From the NCBI GenBank assembly GCA_937944055.1, contig CALDZJ010000057.1, positions 1 to 59,480 on the forward strand: a stretch of DNA of 59,480 nt, written 5' to 3'. Origin of the DNA: an uncultured Verrucomicrobiales bacterium. GTDB taxonomy: Bacteria > Verrucomicrobiota > Verrucomicrobiia > Verrucomicrobiales > Akkermansiaceae. The notes under the pieces were generated by a model. The model was not told the origin of the DNA and did no database searches. It saw only the letters and a list, made by a program, of their open reading frames with translations. This document shows, piece after piece, positions 8,109 to 16,800 of this stretch (position 1 is its first letter; each line of letters begins with the position of its first letter). The position numbers were made by a program, and so were the translations under genes.

Positions 8109-9184
8109 ACACCGTCTCCGTCAACCTCGGCTCCCGTTCCTACCAAATCCTCGTCGCCCCCGGCCTCCTCGCTGAAGCCGGCTCCCGCATCGCCGCCGCT
8201 GGCCTCACAGGCCGCGCAGCCATCATCACCGATGACAACGTAGCCCCCCATTTCCTCGCGAAAATTGAAAGCTCACTCGCCACCTCTGGATACCACAGCA
8301 GCTCCCACATCTTCCCCGCCGGTGAAGCCTCTAAATCGATGAACGAGGCTGAGAAACTCTCCCGCCAACTCATGCAAGCCGGGCATGACCGCTCCTCCTT
8401 CATCATCGCCCTCGGAGGAGGAGTCACCGGTGACCTCGCCGGCTTCGTCGCCGCCATCTTCTACCGCGGCATCCCTTTTGTCCAAATCCCCACCACCATC
8501 GTCTCCCAAGTCGACTCCGCCGTCGGCGGGAAAACAGGCGTAAATTCCCCTGAAGGAAAAAACCTCATCGGAGCCTTCCACCAACCGCGCCTTGTCCTCA
8601 CCGACCCCCAAAGCCTCCTCACCCTCCCCAGCCGTGAATTCCGCGAAGGCTTTGCCGAAGTCATCAAACACGCCGCGATCCGTGACCAAGAAATGCTCAC
8701 AGAGCTCGAGGCGCTCGACCCCCTAAACCAAGACGTCCCCGCTGAGCTCATCGCTCGCAACGTCGCAATCAAGGCCCGCGTTGTCGAAGAAGACGAACAA
8801 GAAACCTCTGGAGTACGAGCCCTCCTCAACTTCGGCCACACCATCGGCCACGGCATCGAGGCCTCCCTCCCCTACGGCACCCTCCTCCACGGCGAGGCCA
8901 TCTCACTCGGGATCCGCGCCGCGCTCCAACTCTCCGAAAAACACGCCGGACTCCCCCCCCACTCCAGCCAACGGATTCTCAAGCTCCTCGCTCACTTCCA
9001 ACTCCCCCTCGTAATGAAAGAAGACATCCCCACCGATCTCATCCTTGAAAAACTCTCCCGCGATAAAAAATTCTCCGGCGGAAAACGCACCTTCGTCCTC
9101 CTAGACCGCCTCGGCAACGGCATCACCTGCTCCACCATCCCCGCCGAAGACATCCCTCACGCAATCGATTCCCTACGCTCATGA
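8105..9184 (+). CDS. aroB: 3-dehydroquinate synthase
   Basis: A 359-residue enzyme of the shikimate pathway converting DAHP to 3-dehydroquinate with NAD and zinc in the cytoplasm. Diagnostic segments are the NAD-binding GEASKSM, the long GGGVTGDLAGF ... RGIPFVQIPTT core, VDSAVGGKTGVN, and the zinc ligands in FREGFAEVIKH, NFGHTIGHGIE and LLHGEAISLG. Length is standard. It overlaps the preceding exonuclease by four bases and the following MBL gene by four bases, so translation of the three is probably coupled. aroD, the next pathway step, is also in this window at 40.1 kb but in a separate unit. Confidence 0.97.
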   Translation: MNTVSVNLGSRSYQILVAPGLLAEAGSRIAAAGLTGRAAIITDDNVAPHFLAKIESSLATSGYHSSSHIFPAGEASKSMNEAEKLSRQLMQAGHDRSSFIIALGGGVTGDLAGFVAAIFYRGIPFVQIPTTIVSQVDSAVGGKTGVNSPEGKNLIGAFHQPRLVLTDPQSLLTLPSREFREGFAEVIKHAAIRDQEMLTELEALDPLNQDVPAELIARNVAIKARVVEEDEQETSGVRALLNFGHTIGHGIEASLPYGTLLHGEAISLGIRAALQLSEKHAGLPPHSSQRILKLLAHFQLPLVMKEDIPTDLILEKLSRDKKFSGGKRTFVLLDRLGNGITCSTIPAEDIPHAIDSLRS

Positions 9185-9798
9185 ACCTCCTCATCCACAC
9201 CGGCGGATACGTCCAGACCAATGGCTACATCCTCGCGCATGACAATGGCCCCTGCATCGTGATTGATGCCCCCGCTGGCATTGCTGACTTCCTAAAAAGC
9301 AACTCTCTCAAGCCCACCCACCTCCTCCTCACACACCAACACTTCGACCATGTTGAGGACGTCGCAGCCCTGCGCGCTGCTGGAGCGCGCGTCCATGCCT
9401 TCCAAGGATACGCCCCGGAAATCATCATGGAAAAACGCGTGCAAGAAATGGGCATTCCCGTGAACATCCCGCCCTATGAAGTTGATGAAATCATCGGGGA
9501 GAATGAGACTTTAGAAATCAGCGGGCAGCACTTCCACCTTGCTCACATTCCGGGTCACTCGATCGACTCCATCTCATTTCATCTCGCCTCAGAATCCTTC
9601 CTCTTTGCCGGTGACGCCCTCTTTCAGAGCAGCATTGGCCGCACCGATCTCCCCGGCGGGAATCACGAGCAACTCCTCGACTCCATCCGCCAAAAGCTCT
9701 ACCTTTTGCCAGACGGAACGGCAGTATTTCCCGGTCACGGTCCCCAGACGAGCATCGGCAGCGAAAAGAAAAACAATCCATTCTGCCCAGCCCCCTAA
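9181..9798 (+). CDS. MBL-fold metallo-hydrolase (glyoxalase II-like)
   Basis: A 205-residue metallo-beta-lactamase-fold hydrolase. It has the dinuclear metal motif THQHFDH (HxHxDH), a second His in HIPGHSIDS, the bridging Asp in FAGDALF followed by SIGRTDLPGG, and the final His in FPGHGPQTSIG. This set matches the YcbL / glyoxalase-II-like group, which hydrolyses thioesters such as S-lactoylglutathione or related compounds, but it lacks the C-terminal substrate domain of true glyoxalase II. The start overlaps aroB by four bases. The exact substrate cannot be read from sequence. Confidence 0.88.
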   Translation: MNLLIHTGGYVQTNGYILAHDNGPCIVIDAPAGIADFLKSNSLKPTHLLLTHQHFDHVEDVAALRAAGARVHAFQGYAPEIIMEKRVQEMGIPVNIPPYEVDEIIGENETLEISGQHFHLAHIPGHSIDSISFHLASESFLFAGDALFQSSIGRTDLPGGNHEQLLDSIRQKLYLLPDGTAVFPGHGPQTSIGSEKKNNPFCPAP

Positions 9799-9819
9799 AA
9801 ACAATCACCACCCACGCTC

Positions 9820-10401
9820 ATGATTCGTAGAACCCTTCTTGCCGTCCTCGCCCCAGCTCTCGTGCTGACTCTCGCCCTTCCCACAGCCTCAGGCATGGGC
9901 AAGCGGCCTAAGAAAAATCAACTCACCTTTCACATCGAAAGTGATGTCTCAGATGGCCCAAAAATGGTCTTCCCCCTCCAAATGGGGAATAAGAAACGCT
10001 TCTTCCAAAAAACACCCGTCACTTTTAATCGAGAAATCACCTCCCTTAAGCACTTCCCTGCGGAAGATGGGACCTACGGCGCCACCTTCACTTTTAGCAA
10101 AGCTGCCCGCACGCGCATCGCCGCCTTCACCAACCAAAATCAAGGGAAATGGATCGTCGCGATGCTCAACGGGCGAGCCGTAGACGGAGTCTATATTGAC
10201 GCCGCCGTCACCGATGGTCGCCTCGTCATTTGGCAAGGGATCAAGCAAGTCGAGATCATCCGCTTTGAATACGCCCTCCCCCTCACTGGCGAAAACCAGA
10301 AAGAATGGAAGAAACGCATCAAAGGCCATAACAAACAAAGGAAAGAAGCCATCAAGGCCGCTAAAGAAGCCCAAAAAGAACGCAACCGCCGCAAATCATA
10401 A
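9820..10401 (+). CDS. Secreted protein with a stand-alone SecD P1-head-like domain
   Basis: A 193-residue protein with a signal peptide (MIRRTLLAVLAPALVLTLALPTASG). Residues about 80-150 follow the pattern of the SecD/SecDF periplasmic P1 head: TFTFSKAARTRIAAFT, then a Gly-Lys (QGKW), then a short strand ending in NGRAVDGVYI and a DGRLVIWQG loop. In SecD this part sits between membrane segments and helps pull translocated proteins; here there are no other membrane helices. The C-terminus is a very basic, Lys-rich helix (KKRIKGHNKQRKEAIKAAKE). It lies three bases before an M23 peptidase. The SecD relation is my pattern match, and the function is unknown. Confidence 0.65.
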   Translation: MIRRTLLAVLAPALVLTLALPTASGMGKRPKKNQLTFHIESDVSDGPKMVFPLQMGNKKRFFQKTPVTFNREITSLKHFPAEDGTYGATFTFSKAARTRIAAFTNQNQGKWIVAMLNGRAVDGVYIDAAVTDGRLVIWQGIKQVEIIRFEYALPLTGENQKEWKKRIKGHNKQRKEAIKAAKEAQKERNRRKS

Positions 10402-10403
10402 CG

Positions 10404-11456
10404 ATGAAACTCCCCCACCCCCTCCACTTCATCCTCATTTTACTCCTCCCGCTAACTCTCAGCCTCAAAGCTGCAGAACCACTCAAACTCTCGCTCCCCA
10501 CCGACAATCGGGCCATCTTCGACGGAAAACCAGAAGACTTCTACATGTTTGTCTTTCGCGGAAACTCGAAGGCATGGACCGCAGGGCAATACGGCTTCGT
10601 CCGGAACCTCATTAAGACCCAAAAGGAAGGCGTCATCGCGACCAAATTCCATGAAGGGCTCGATATCAAACCCGTCAAGCGGGACCGGAACCAGAACCCA
10701 CTTGATGAGATTCGCGCGATCGCCAGCGGGCAAGTCGTCTACATTAATAAAAATGCCCGTGGCAGCGACTACGGGAAGTATCTCGTCATCCGGCACGATT
10801 GGGGATACGGGCCATTTTACAGCCTCTACGCCCACCTCGCGCGGATCGATGTCGAGCTAGAGCAGCGCGTCCTCGGCGGCCACGCCATCGCTAAGATGGG
10901 CTATACCGGAGTCGGCATCAATCGCACCCGCGCCCACCTCCACCTCGAGCTCTGCATGCTCTCCACCGTGAACTTCTCAGACTGGCTCGGTGCCCCCACC
11001 CCCCGCGGGAATTATGATGGCCGGAACCTCATCGGCCTAGACATCGCCTCCCTTTTCCTCGCTGCAAAAGAAAACCCACAGCTCACCATCCCTGCCTTCC
11101 TTGAAAGCGCCTCCCCTTACTTTAAAGTCGCGATTCCTCGAGAAGGAGAACTTGAAATCACTCAGCGCTACCCTTGGCTCAAAAAAGGAGACCACTCTAA
11201 GCCTAGCAAGGCCTACGAAATATCCTTCACGGACTCTGGCATACCCCTCTCCGTAGTGCCCAGCCACCGAGAAGTGACTCAGCCCTACCTCACCTACGTG
11301 CGCACCACCAGATCCCGCCATGAGCACTACACTCGCGGACGCCTCACCGGCACCGGCCGCCGTGCCAAACTCACCAAATCTGGAAAAAAATTCATCGCCT
11401 TTTTCACCAACGAATACACGAAACCCAAAACAGAAGCTAAATCTCCCTCCGAATAA
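10404..11456 (+). CDS. M23-family metallopeptidase (LytM-type), secreted
   Basis: A 350-residue predicted cell-wall endopeptidase or LytM-fold protein. Residues 1-23 are a signal peptide. The metal site is complete: His83 and Asp87 in FHEGLDI, then His144 in YAHL and the HxH motif AHLHLEL at 178-180. The fold region includes the usual GKYLVIRHDWG strand and GHAIAKMGYTG turn. The last 150 residues have no domain I recognise. Such enzymes cut peptidoglycan cross-bridges or regulate amidases in the periplasm. The gene follows the SecD-P1-like gene by three bases and precedes a RidA gene by six bases, so it probably lies in one transcript. Confidence 0.87.
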   Translation: MKLPHPLHFILILLLPLTLSLKAAEPLKLSLPTDNRAIFDGKPEDFYMFVFRGNSKAWTAGQYGFVRNLIKTQKEGVIATKFHEGLDIKPVKRDRNQNPLDEIRAIASGQVVYINKNARGSDYGKYLVIRHDWGYGPFYSLYAHLARIDVELEQRVLGGHAIAKMGYTGVGINRTRAHLHLELCMLSTVNFSDWLGAPTPRGNYDGRNLIGLDIASLFLAAKENPQLTIPAFLESASPYFKVAIPREGELEITQRYPWLKKGDHSKPSKAYEISFTDSGIPLSVVPSHREVTQPYLTYVRTTRSRHEHYTRGRLTGTGRRAKLTKSGKKFIAFFTNEYTKPKTEAKSPSE

Positions 11457-11462
11457 TACGCC

Positions 11463-11921
11463 ATGACACCTGAAGAAAAACTCACGGCCCTCGGTCTCAC
11501 GCTCCCAGAGGCAGCCACCCCCATCGGCTCATATCTTAATGCCGTCCGGAGCGGAAATCTCCTCCATATTTCCGGCGGGCTCCCCATCATCGGAGATGAA
11601 AAATACCTCGGCAAGGTCCCGAGTGAGTGTGACCTAGAAACAGCACAAACGGCTGCCCGCACCGCTCTTCTCACCCGCCTCGCCGTCATTAAAGCTGAGC
11701 TGGGATCTTTAAACCAAATCAGCCGCATTGTCTCACTCACTGGCTTTGTCAATGCCGAGCCTGACTTCACAGCTCACCCTCAGGTCATTAACGGAGCCTC
11801 TGACCTCTTGGTGGAAATCTTCGGCGATGCCGGCAAGCATTCCCGCGCCGCAGTGGGCTGCTCCTCGCTCCCCCTCGGAGTGTCCGTGGAGGTCAGCCTC
11901 GTCGTGGAGGTGAAAGCCTAA
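11463..11921 (+). CDS. RidA/YjgF-family protein
   Basis: A 152-residue protein of the RidA superfamily, which includes enamine/imine deaminases protecting PLP enzymes. It begins with MTPEEKLTALGLTLPEAATPIGSY, typical of the longer subgroup seen in proteobacteria and Verrucomicrobia. It continues with LLHISGGLP and ends with HSRAAVGCSSLPLGVSVEVSLVVEV, the usual trimer-interface and active-site end. The classical catalytic Arg of RidA in the RxxV segment is not clear here, so deaminase activity is not certain. It lies four bases before mnmH. Confidence 0.88.
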   Translation: MTPEEKLTALGLTLPEAATPIGSYLNAVRSGNLLHISGGLPIIGDEKYLGKVPSECDLETAQTAARTALLTRLAVIKAELGSLNQISRIVSLTGFVNAEPDFTAHPQVINGASDLLVEIFGDAGKHSRAAVGCSSLPLGVSVEVSLVVEVKA

Positions 11922-11925
11922 CTTC

Positions 11926-12984
11926 ATGGACCTCCCCGAGCGCATCTCCCCGCCATTTTCACTCGCGGATTATCCGGATATCATTGATGTCCGCTCGCCC
12001 TCGGAATTCCAAGAAGATCACATCCCTGGCGCTCTTAATTTACCCGTTCTGAGTGATGCCGAGCGGCATCGCGTAGGCGTTCTTAATGCCGAGAACCCCT
12101 TTGAAGCCCGCCGCCTCGGGGCGACCCTCATTACCAAAAACATCCACCAACATCTCGCCACGAGCTTAGCTGATCACCCTCGCAGCTTCGCACCACTCAT
12201 CTATTGCTGGCGCGGTAACCTCCGCTCAAACTCCATGGCACTGATCTTCCGCGCAATCGGCTGGCGCAGCCGAGTCATCCATGGCGGATATAAAGCGTGG
12301 CGCAAGTATCTCATGGAAGACATGGCTCTCACCATCTCTCCTCCCCGGCCGGAACTCATCGTCCTCGGCGGCCTTACTGGCTGCGGGAAAACACGCCTAC
12401 TCCACGAGATGAAACGCCAAGGCGCGCAGATTTTAGATCTCGAGGGCCTCGCAAATCATCGAGGCTCAATCCTCGGAAATGAGCCCGAAAGCGCCCAGCC
12501 GAATCAAAAATTCTTCGAGTCACAGCTCTGGCAAGCCTTCCGTAACTTCGATCCCGCGCGCCCCGTTTTCACGGAAGCGGAATCGAACCGCATCGGCCGC
12601 CTCCAATGCCCCCCGCCTCTCTGGAAGCGGCTTGGCGAAGGCCGCGTCATCCTGATCGACCTCCCCCTTCCTGAGCGTGCCAAGCTCCTCGCCGAAGACT
12701 ATCACCACTTTATCTCAGACCCCCAATTGCTCAAAGACAAGCTAGATGGCCTCCGCCGCCTACGCGGACACGAGCAAGTGGAGCAATGGCAGCAGCAAAT
12801 CGATCAGCAAGACTGGGACGGCTTTCTCCAATCAATCTTGGTCGATCACTACGATCTCTGCTACCGCAGTCCCGGGTCAAAAGACTCAGTCTATCCCGAT
12901 CCCGAGCGCAGCTTCCAGCCCCACTCCGCTAGCCGCGCTGACTTCGAGAAAGCCGCCGCCGAACTCATCGCACTCTATCAATAA
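11926..12984 (+). CDS. mnmH: tRNA 2-selenouridine(34) synthase
   Basis: A 352-residue enzyme replacing sulfur by selenium at the wobble 2-thiouridine of Lys, Glu and Gln tRNAs, via geranyl-thiouridine, using selenophosphate. The N-terminal rhodanese domain shows DVRSPSEFQEDHIPGALNLP and the catalytic Cys94 in YCWRGNLRS. The C-terminal P-loop domain has GGLTGCGKT (about 148-156). Length and order match E. coli YbbB. Known family chemistry needs SelD-made selenophosphate, so this gene shows that the organism handles selenium, which supports reading the TGA at 1346 as selenocysteine. It is last in the plus-strand run. Confidence 0.93.
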   Translation: MDLPERISPPFSLADYPDIIDVRSPSEFQEDHIPGALNLPVLSDAERHRVGVLNAENPFEARRLGATLITKNIHQHLATSLADHPRSFAPLIYCWRGNLRSNSMALIFRAIGWRSRVIHGGYKAWRKYLMEDMALTISPPRPELIVLGGLTGCGKTRLLHEMKRQGAQILDLEGLANHRGSILGNEPESAQPNQKFFESQLWQAFRNFDPARPVFTEAESNRIGRLQCPPPLWKRLGEGRVILIDLPLPERAKLLAEDYHHFISDPQLLKDKLDGLRRLRGHEQVEQWQQQIDQQDWDGFLQSILVDHYDLCYRSPGSKDSVYPDPERSFQPHSASRADFEKAAAELIALYQ

Positions 12985-13011
12985 AGCGAGCCCGCAAGAT
13001 TACCCAGAAAA

Positions 13012-13030
13012 GGCGCTCCCTTAGCGCTTC
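13012..13030. terminator. Weak hairpin at the mnmH / 13.0 kb convergent junction
   Basis: GCGCT and AGCGC pair around a short CCCTT loop. The minus-strand side is followed by CTTTTC and the plus-strand side by TTCTT. It overlaps the stop codon of the minus-strand gene. It is a plausible but weak shared terminator. Confidence 0.35.
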
Positions 13031-13764
13031 TTCCGAGGGACAGGAACCGACTCAGGAGCGAAGTGAAATTTGACCGCATCCCGAGGATTCTTCCCCTGAG
13101 CTTTATAAAAAAAGCACTGCATGCGCTGGCCGCTTTGTAGCTTCAGGTTATTTTGCCAAATCGCCTTTGATCCTCCCCCTTCAGGAACGTATCCCACCTT
13201 AATCGAGGTGGAGCCCACTTTCAGCGGCTTCATACTCGTTTTGCCTGGCCCCAGCCCGAAGGGCTTAGAACCAGCCATTTTAATCACCACAGTGGAGTCA
13301 GAAACATTCACAAATCGCATCTGCCCCAGCGGGAAAGATTTCCCATCATCTGGCAGCATCAAAAGCCTCGGATTATCCCAAGTCATATTCTCAGGATCGC
13401 GAAATAAGACCCCTAGGCTAATTCCTGAAGCGGGCATCCCTGCTTTTAAAAATTCTTTTCCGCTTCCGTCTTTCCCCTCTCTGAGAAGAATCCCACCCGC
13501 TCCGCCAGGAATGCTCGCTAACTTAGAAAAGGATCGCAGTCTAAGACGGATCGTTTTTGGCTGATCTCCCCCCGCATAGGTCACGAACCCAGGAGGGACC
13601 GCCCCCGGAGGAGCCTTGCGCTGCACGCGGATTCCATCTTTCAAATCCTCCGCCCATGTTGGTAATTCACCAAGAGGAATAAAGCGGACATGCTTAGGCG
13701 GTGCCTTGTCTTGTCCGTAGGCCAAAGTTGAGGCTCCGAGGGCTATGAGAAGAAGTCGTTTCAT
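13021..13764 (-). CDS. Secreted protein of unknown function
   Basis: A 247-residue protein with a clear signal peptide (MKRLLLIALGASTLAYGQ). The mature part is beta-rich by pattern, with alternating hydrophobic residues and many Gly and Pro. It contains RFVNVSDSTVVIKMAG and LKLQSGQRMQCFFYKAQ, which look like strands of an immunoglobulin-like sandwich, and it ends in a basic PVPRKKR tail. A single Cys is present. I recognise no named family. It is convergent with mnmH and in the same direction as the cassette protein upstream, 91 bases away, so it could share its transcript. Confidence 0.75.
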   Translation of the reverse strand: MKRLLLIALGASTLAYGQDKAPPKHVRFIPLGELPTWAEDLKDGIRVQRKAPPGAVPPGFVTYAGGDQPKTIRLRLRSFSKLASIPGGAGGILLREGKDGSGKEFLKAGMPASGISLGVLFRDPENMTWDNPRLLMLPDDGKSFPLGQMRFVNVSDSTVVIKMAGSKPFGLGPGKTSMKPLKVGSTSIKVGYVPEGGGSKAIWQNNLKLQSGQRMQCFFYKAQGKNPRDAVKFHFAPESVPVPRKKR

Positions 13765-13855
13765 GTTGAGAAAAAGAATAGCATATTGAGGAGGGGGGCA
13801 TCCAGCGAAAGCTTCTGCCGATTTCTAATCATGGGCCGGAGTCTAAGGCGTCTTC

Positions 13856-16800
13856 TTAAACTTCGTCCTCATTGAGCCAGCGGAAACTCTTAATTCTAAA
13901 ACGTCTGCCGAAGTCCGGAAATTCACCGTCCCGCACCGGGTTCAGGCCAGAAGCATCTGGGCGAAGAGGTTCAGGCAGCCGTTGCACGATCGCCTCGCAC
14001 CAAGCGCGGGCCCGGACCTGCCCTCCCACCAAGGCCTCCCCATAGGCCCTCACCACAAAGGTGTCTGAGCGCGCTGATAGGCCTGAGCCAATTGCCTGTA
14101 AAAGATCCGCCTGCGTCAGAAAACTCGGCGCTCCCCACGCCTTACTACTCGGCTTTAAGGTCTGCTCAATTTGAGTCGAGTCCTTGATATTATCTGGGTG
14201 ATTATAATTGGTGAGCGAGCGCCGATTATTCAGGGCGAAGACATCCTGCTGCCCAATTGAAGAATTCACCCCAGATCGCTCAATCGCGGCCTCCAAGGCG
14301 CCCTTTTCCCCCTCTTCATCATAGCTCAGGCGACGATTCACAAAGTCCGCAAGCGAGAGAAATGGCCCTCTCGCTCTCACCTGCTCCACAATCGCACTCG
14401 CTAAGCGCTGAATCTCAGCCTCATCTAAAATCCGCAGGCTATCCCAGGCGCGATCGGCCGAAACTTCATCTCCTGATGACCACTCCTCACGATCCCCCGC
14501 AATGATCCTCGGAAAGGGCGTCATCCCATCACTACGGCGATTTGCGGAGAGCACAGCTTTCCAAGCCTCCACACTCGTCGAGTTCACATTAAAGGCCCCC
14601 TCGTTCATGAGCACCATTCCGGCACGGTGAAAGTCCCCTATCTGGCTGCGATCAGTCCCGGGAAGCGCTTTCATCCGGGGATTCGGGAGCTCAGGGCTTG
14701 CGGAAGTGCTGGCCGCACGGTTGAGCTCGCTACTGCTCCCCGAGCTGAGAAAATACTCATCCCATAACTTATGATTCACTTCATAAGAAAGATCGTAGAC
14801 CAGATTCGAGTTCTCTGGCAGATCATGAAAAAAGGCCTTTCCATGATCGGCCCAAGTTTCCCGATCATCTCCCCTTTCAGTATTGTCAGACCACCCGATC
14901 GCCTCGGCAGAAAACCCATTAAATTCTTGTCCTTCTCCCTCGATGATCGGTGCGGTCCCCACTCGCCCCTCCAAGCCGAGGCGCGGATCAATCAAGGAGT
15001 TCCCAATCGCGTATGAGGGGTGCCAGATATACTCGGATATCTTGGCGTGCTGGAATTGCGCCAAAGAAAGCACGCCAAGCTCACTGCGAGGGATGTCAAA
15101 AAGGACCGTCCTCCTCGCCCCCTCACTGGGAGGCCCGAAGGGATTCCCAAGATTCCGGCCAGACTCATCCTTCACCGGAGTTTGCTCCGTCCAAGCCACT
15201 TCTTCATCGTAAAGATCCTTCGTATAAATTCCAAAAAACCATGGCCCACTCGCGACTCCATCACCCTGATTTCCAATGAGATTTTCAAAGGGAGAACGAG
15301 AGGCATAAGCCGCACGGAGATTCCAGTTCGCCACAAAGGCCTCATCCCACGCCTCAGGAAATGCCGCGAGCCCACTGCCGCTCGCCTCGACGTTTGATTG
15401 ATGCTCACGGAGCCAGCGCATGCGATACCCTTGCCGCGTTCTCCGATCCGGTCGGATCGTCACGACGGGATTCTCAATTTCTAAGAACTCGATATCTACG
15501 CCACTATTCGGGTCACTGGTATCGTGCACCCACGCCTCTGGCGGCTCCCGACCTGCGCCGAATTGTAGCGAGCAAGAGACGGCCGCCACCTGAGGGAGCT
15601 CGTCAAAATCCACCGCCGTCATTTCCGTGAGTGTCCCCACCGTCTTTAAAATCATCTGACTATCGTCACTCTGGGTAAGCTGCCCCTCTCCTCCAAAGAA
15701 GGCATCAGAAGGGACATACCAAAACTTCTTAGGAAACCAGGGAATGCCTCCCACCTCATCCGGATTCTCCTCATCAAATTCCGAGGCCGAGTGATAATAG
15801 TTATTGGCGAAGTCATAATCAGCCGTCGGGCTTAAGGTGTTATTTAACAGATTCTCATTGTCATATTCAGCCGCCTTATCTGGCAAAAAGACGAGGCACT
15901 CACCAGGCTGAAAAGTGACCTCCTCTAAGTGAAAATAGAAACTCCCAGTGTAGGCATCCTCATAAGCTGAGCTGCCGATCACAGGTCCATCTGGGCGAGT
16001 TCGCCCCCCAAAACTTAGCCAGTTCGCAAAACCGAGAAAAACCTCACGCCCTTCTCGATCCACCCGCCAAGCATCAGTTCGGAATCCTCGGCGTCCATTG
16101 ACCTGCAACATCGCCACGCTCGCTGGAAAAGTGAGCGGAACACTATACGGATTCCAGAGCACCACGCGGGGGAAATTATGAGAACGGATATTGTAGGGAA
16201 AGCGGCTGCCTGGAGGATTAAAGTGAGAGCTGAAAGTATTAAACATCGACCCCTCCACTAAGATCGGAGTCAGACTGGCCCGGTCCACGCCCTCTAAGCT
16301 CACCGGATTTAAATTCTGTGAACTCCCCTCTAAAACTTCCGGCAGGGTAAATTCCTGATCCGTTTCAGAAGGACGAGCCTCCAACGCATCCGGCGCTAAG
16401 TTCACGGACGAGCCCAACCTAGCCCAATCGCGAAGCACGCCGAACTTCGGAGCGGTCCGAGCGTGGCGGTTCCCTTCCCAATCGATCCCCTCCCGCTCAG
16501 CCTCCTGCGCATTTGCAGGTCCCACCAAGCGATCATTTACCGAAAGCCCCGCCGCTAAGACACGCCCGCCATCTACGATCGGATCGATATCCTGACCCTC
16601 ATTTAAAAATACCGTGAGATTTTTTTGCAGTCCTCCATCCCGCACATTCGCCAAAACCCCTTGGGAATGGACTGTGACATGATGGAAATTTGCCCGCCTC
16701 CAATCCGCGCCACTCGGGTGTAAAAAATCGAGCGATTGATTAGAAATGAGTCTCTCCTTTGGCGGGTTTTCTAAAGTCACCCGCTCACCCTCTTCTCCAA

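Noticed and set aside
12571-12600. tRNA-like TpsiC-loop sequence (GGAATCGAACC)
   Set aside because: It lies inside mnmH coding sequence and no cloverleaf can be built around it.
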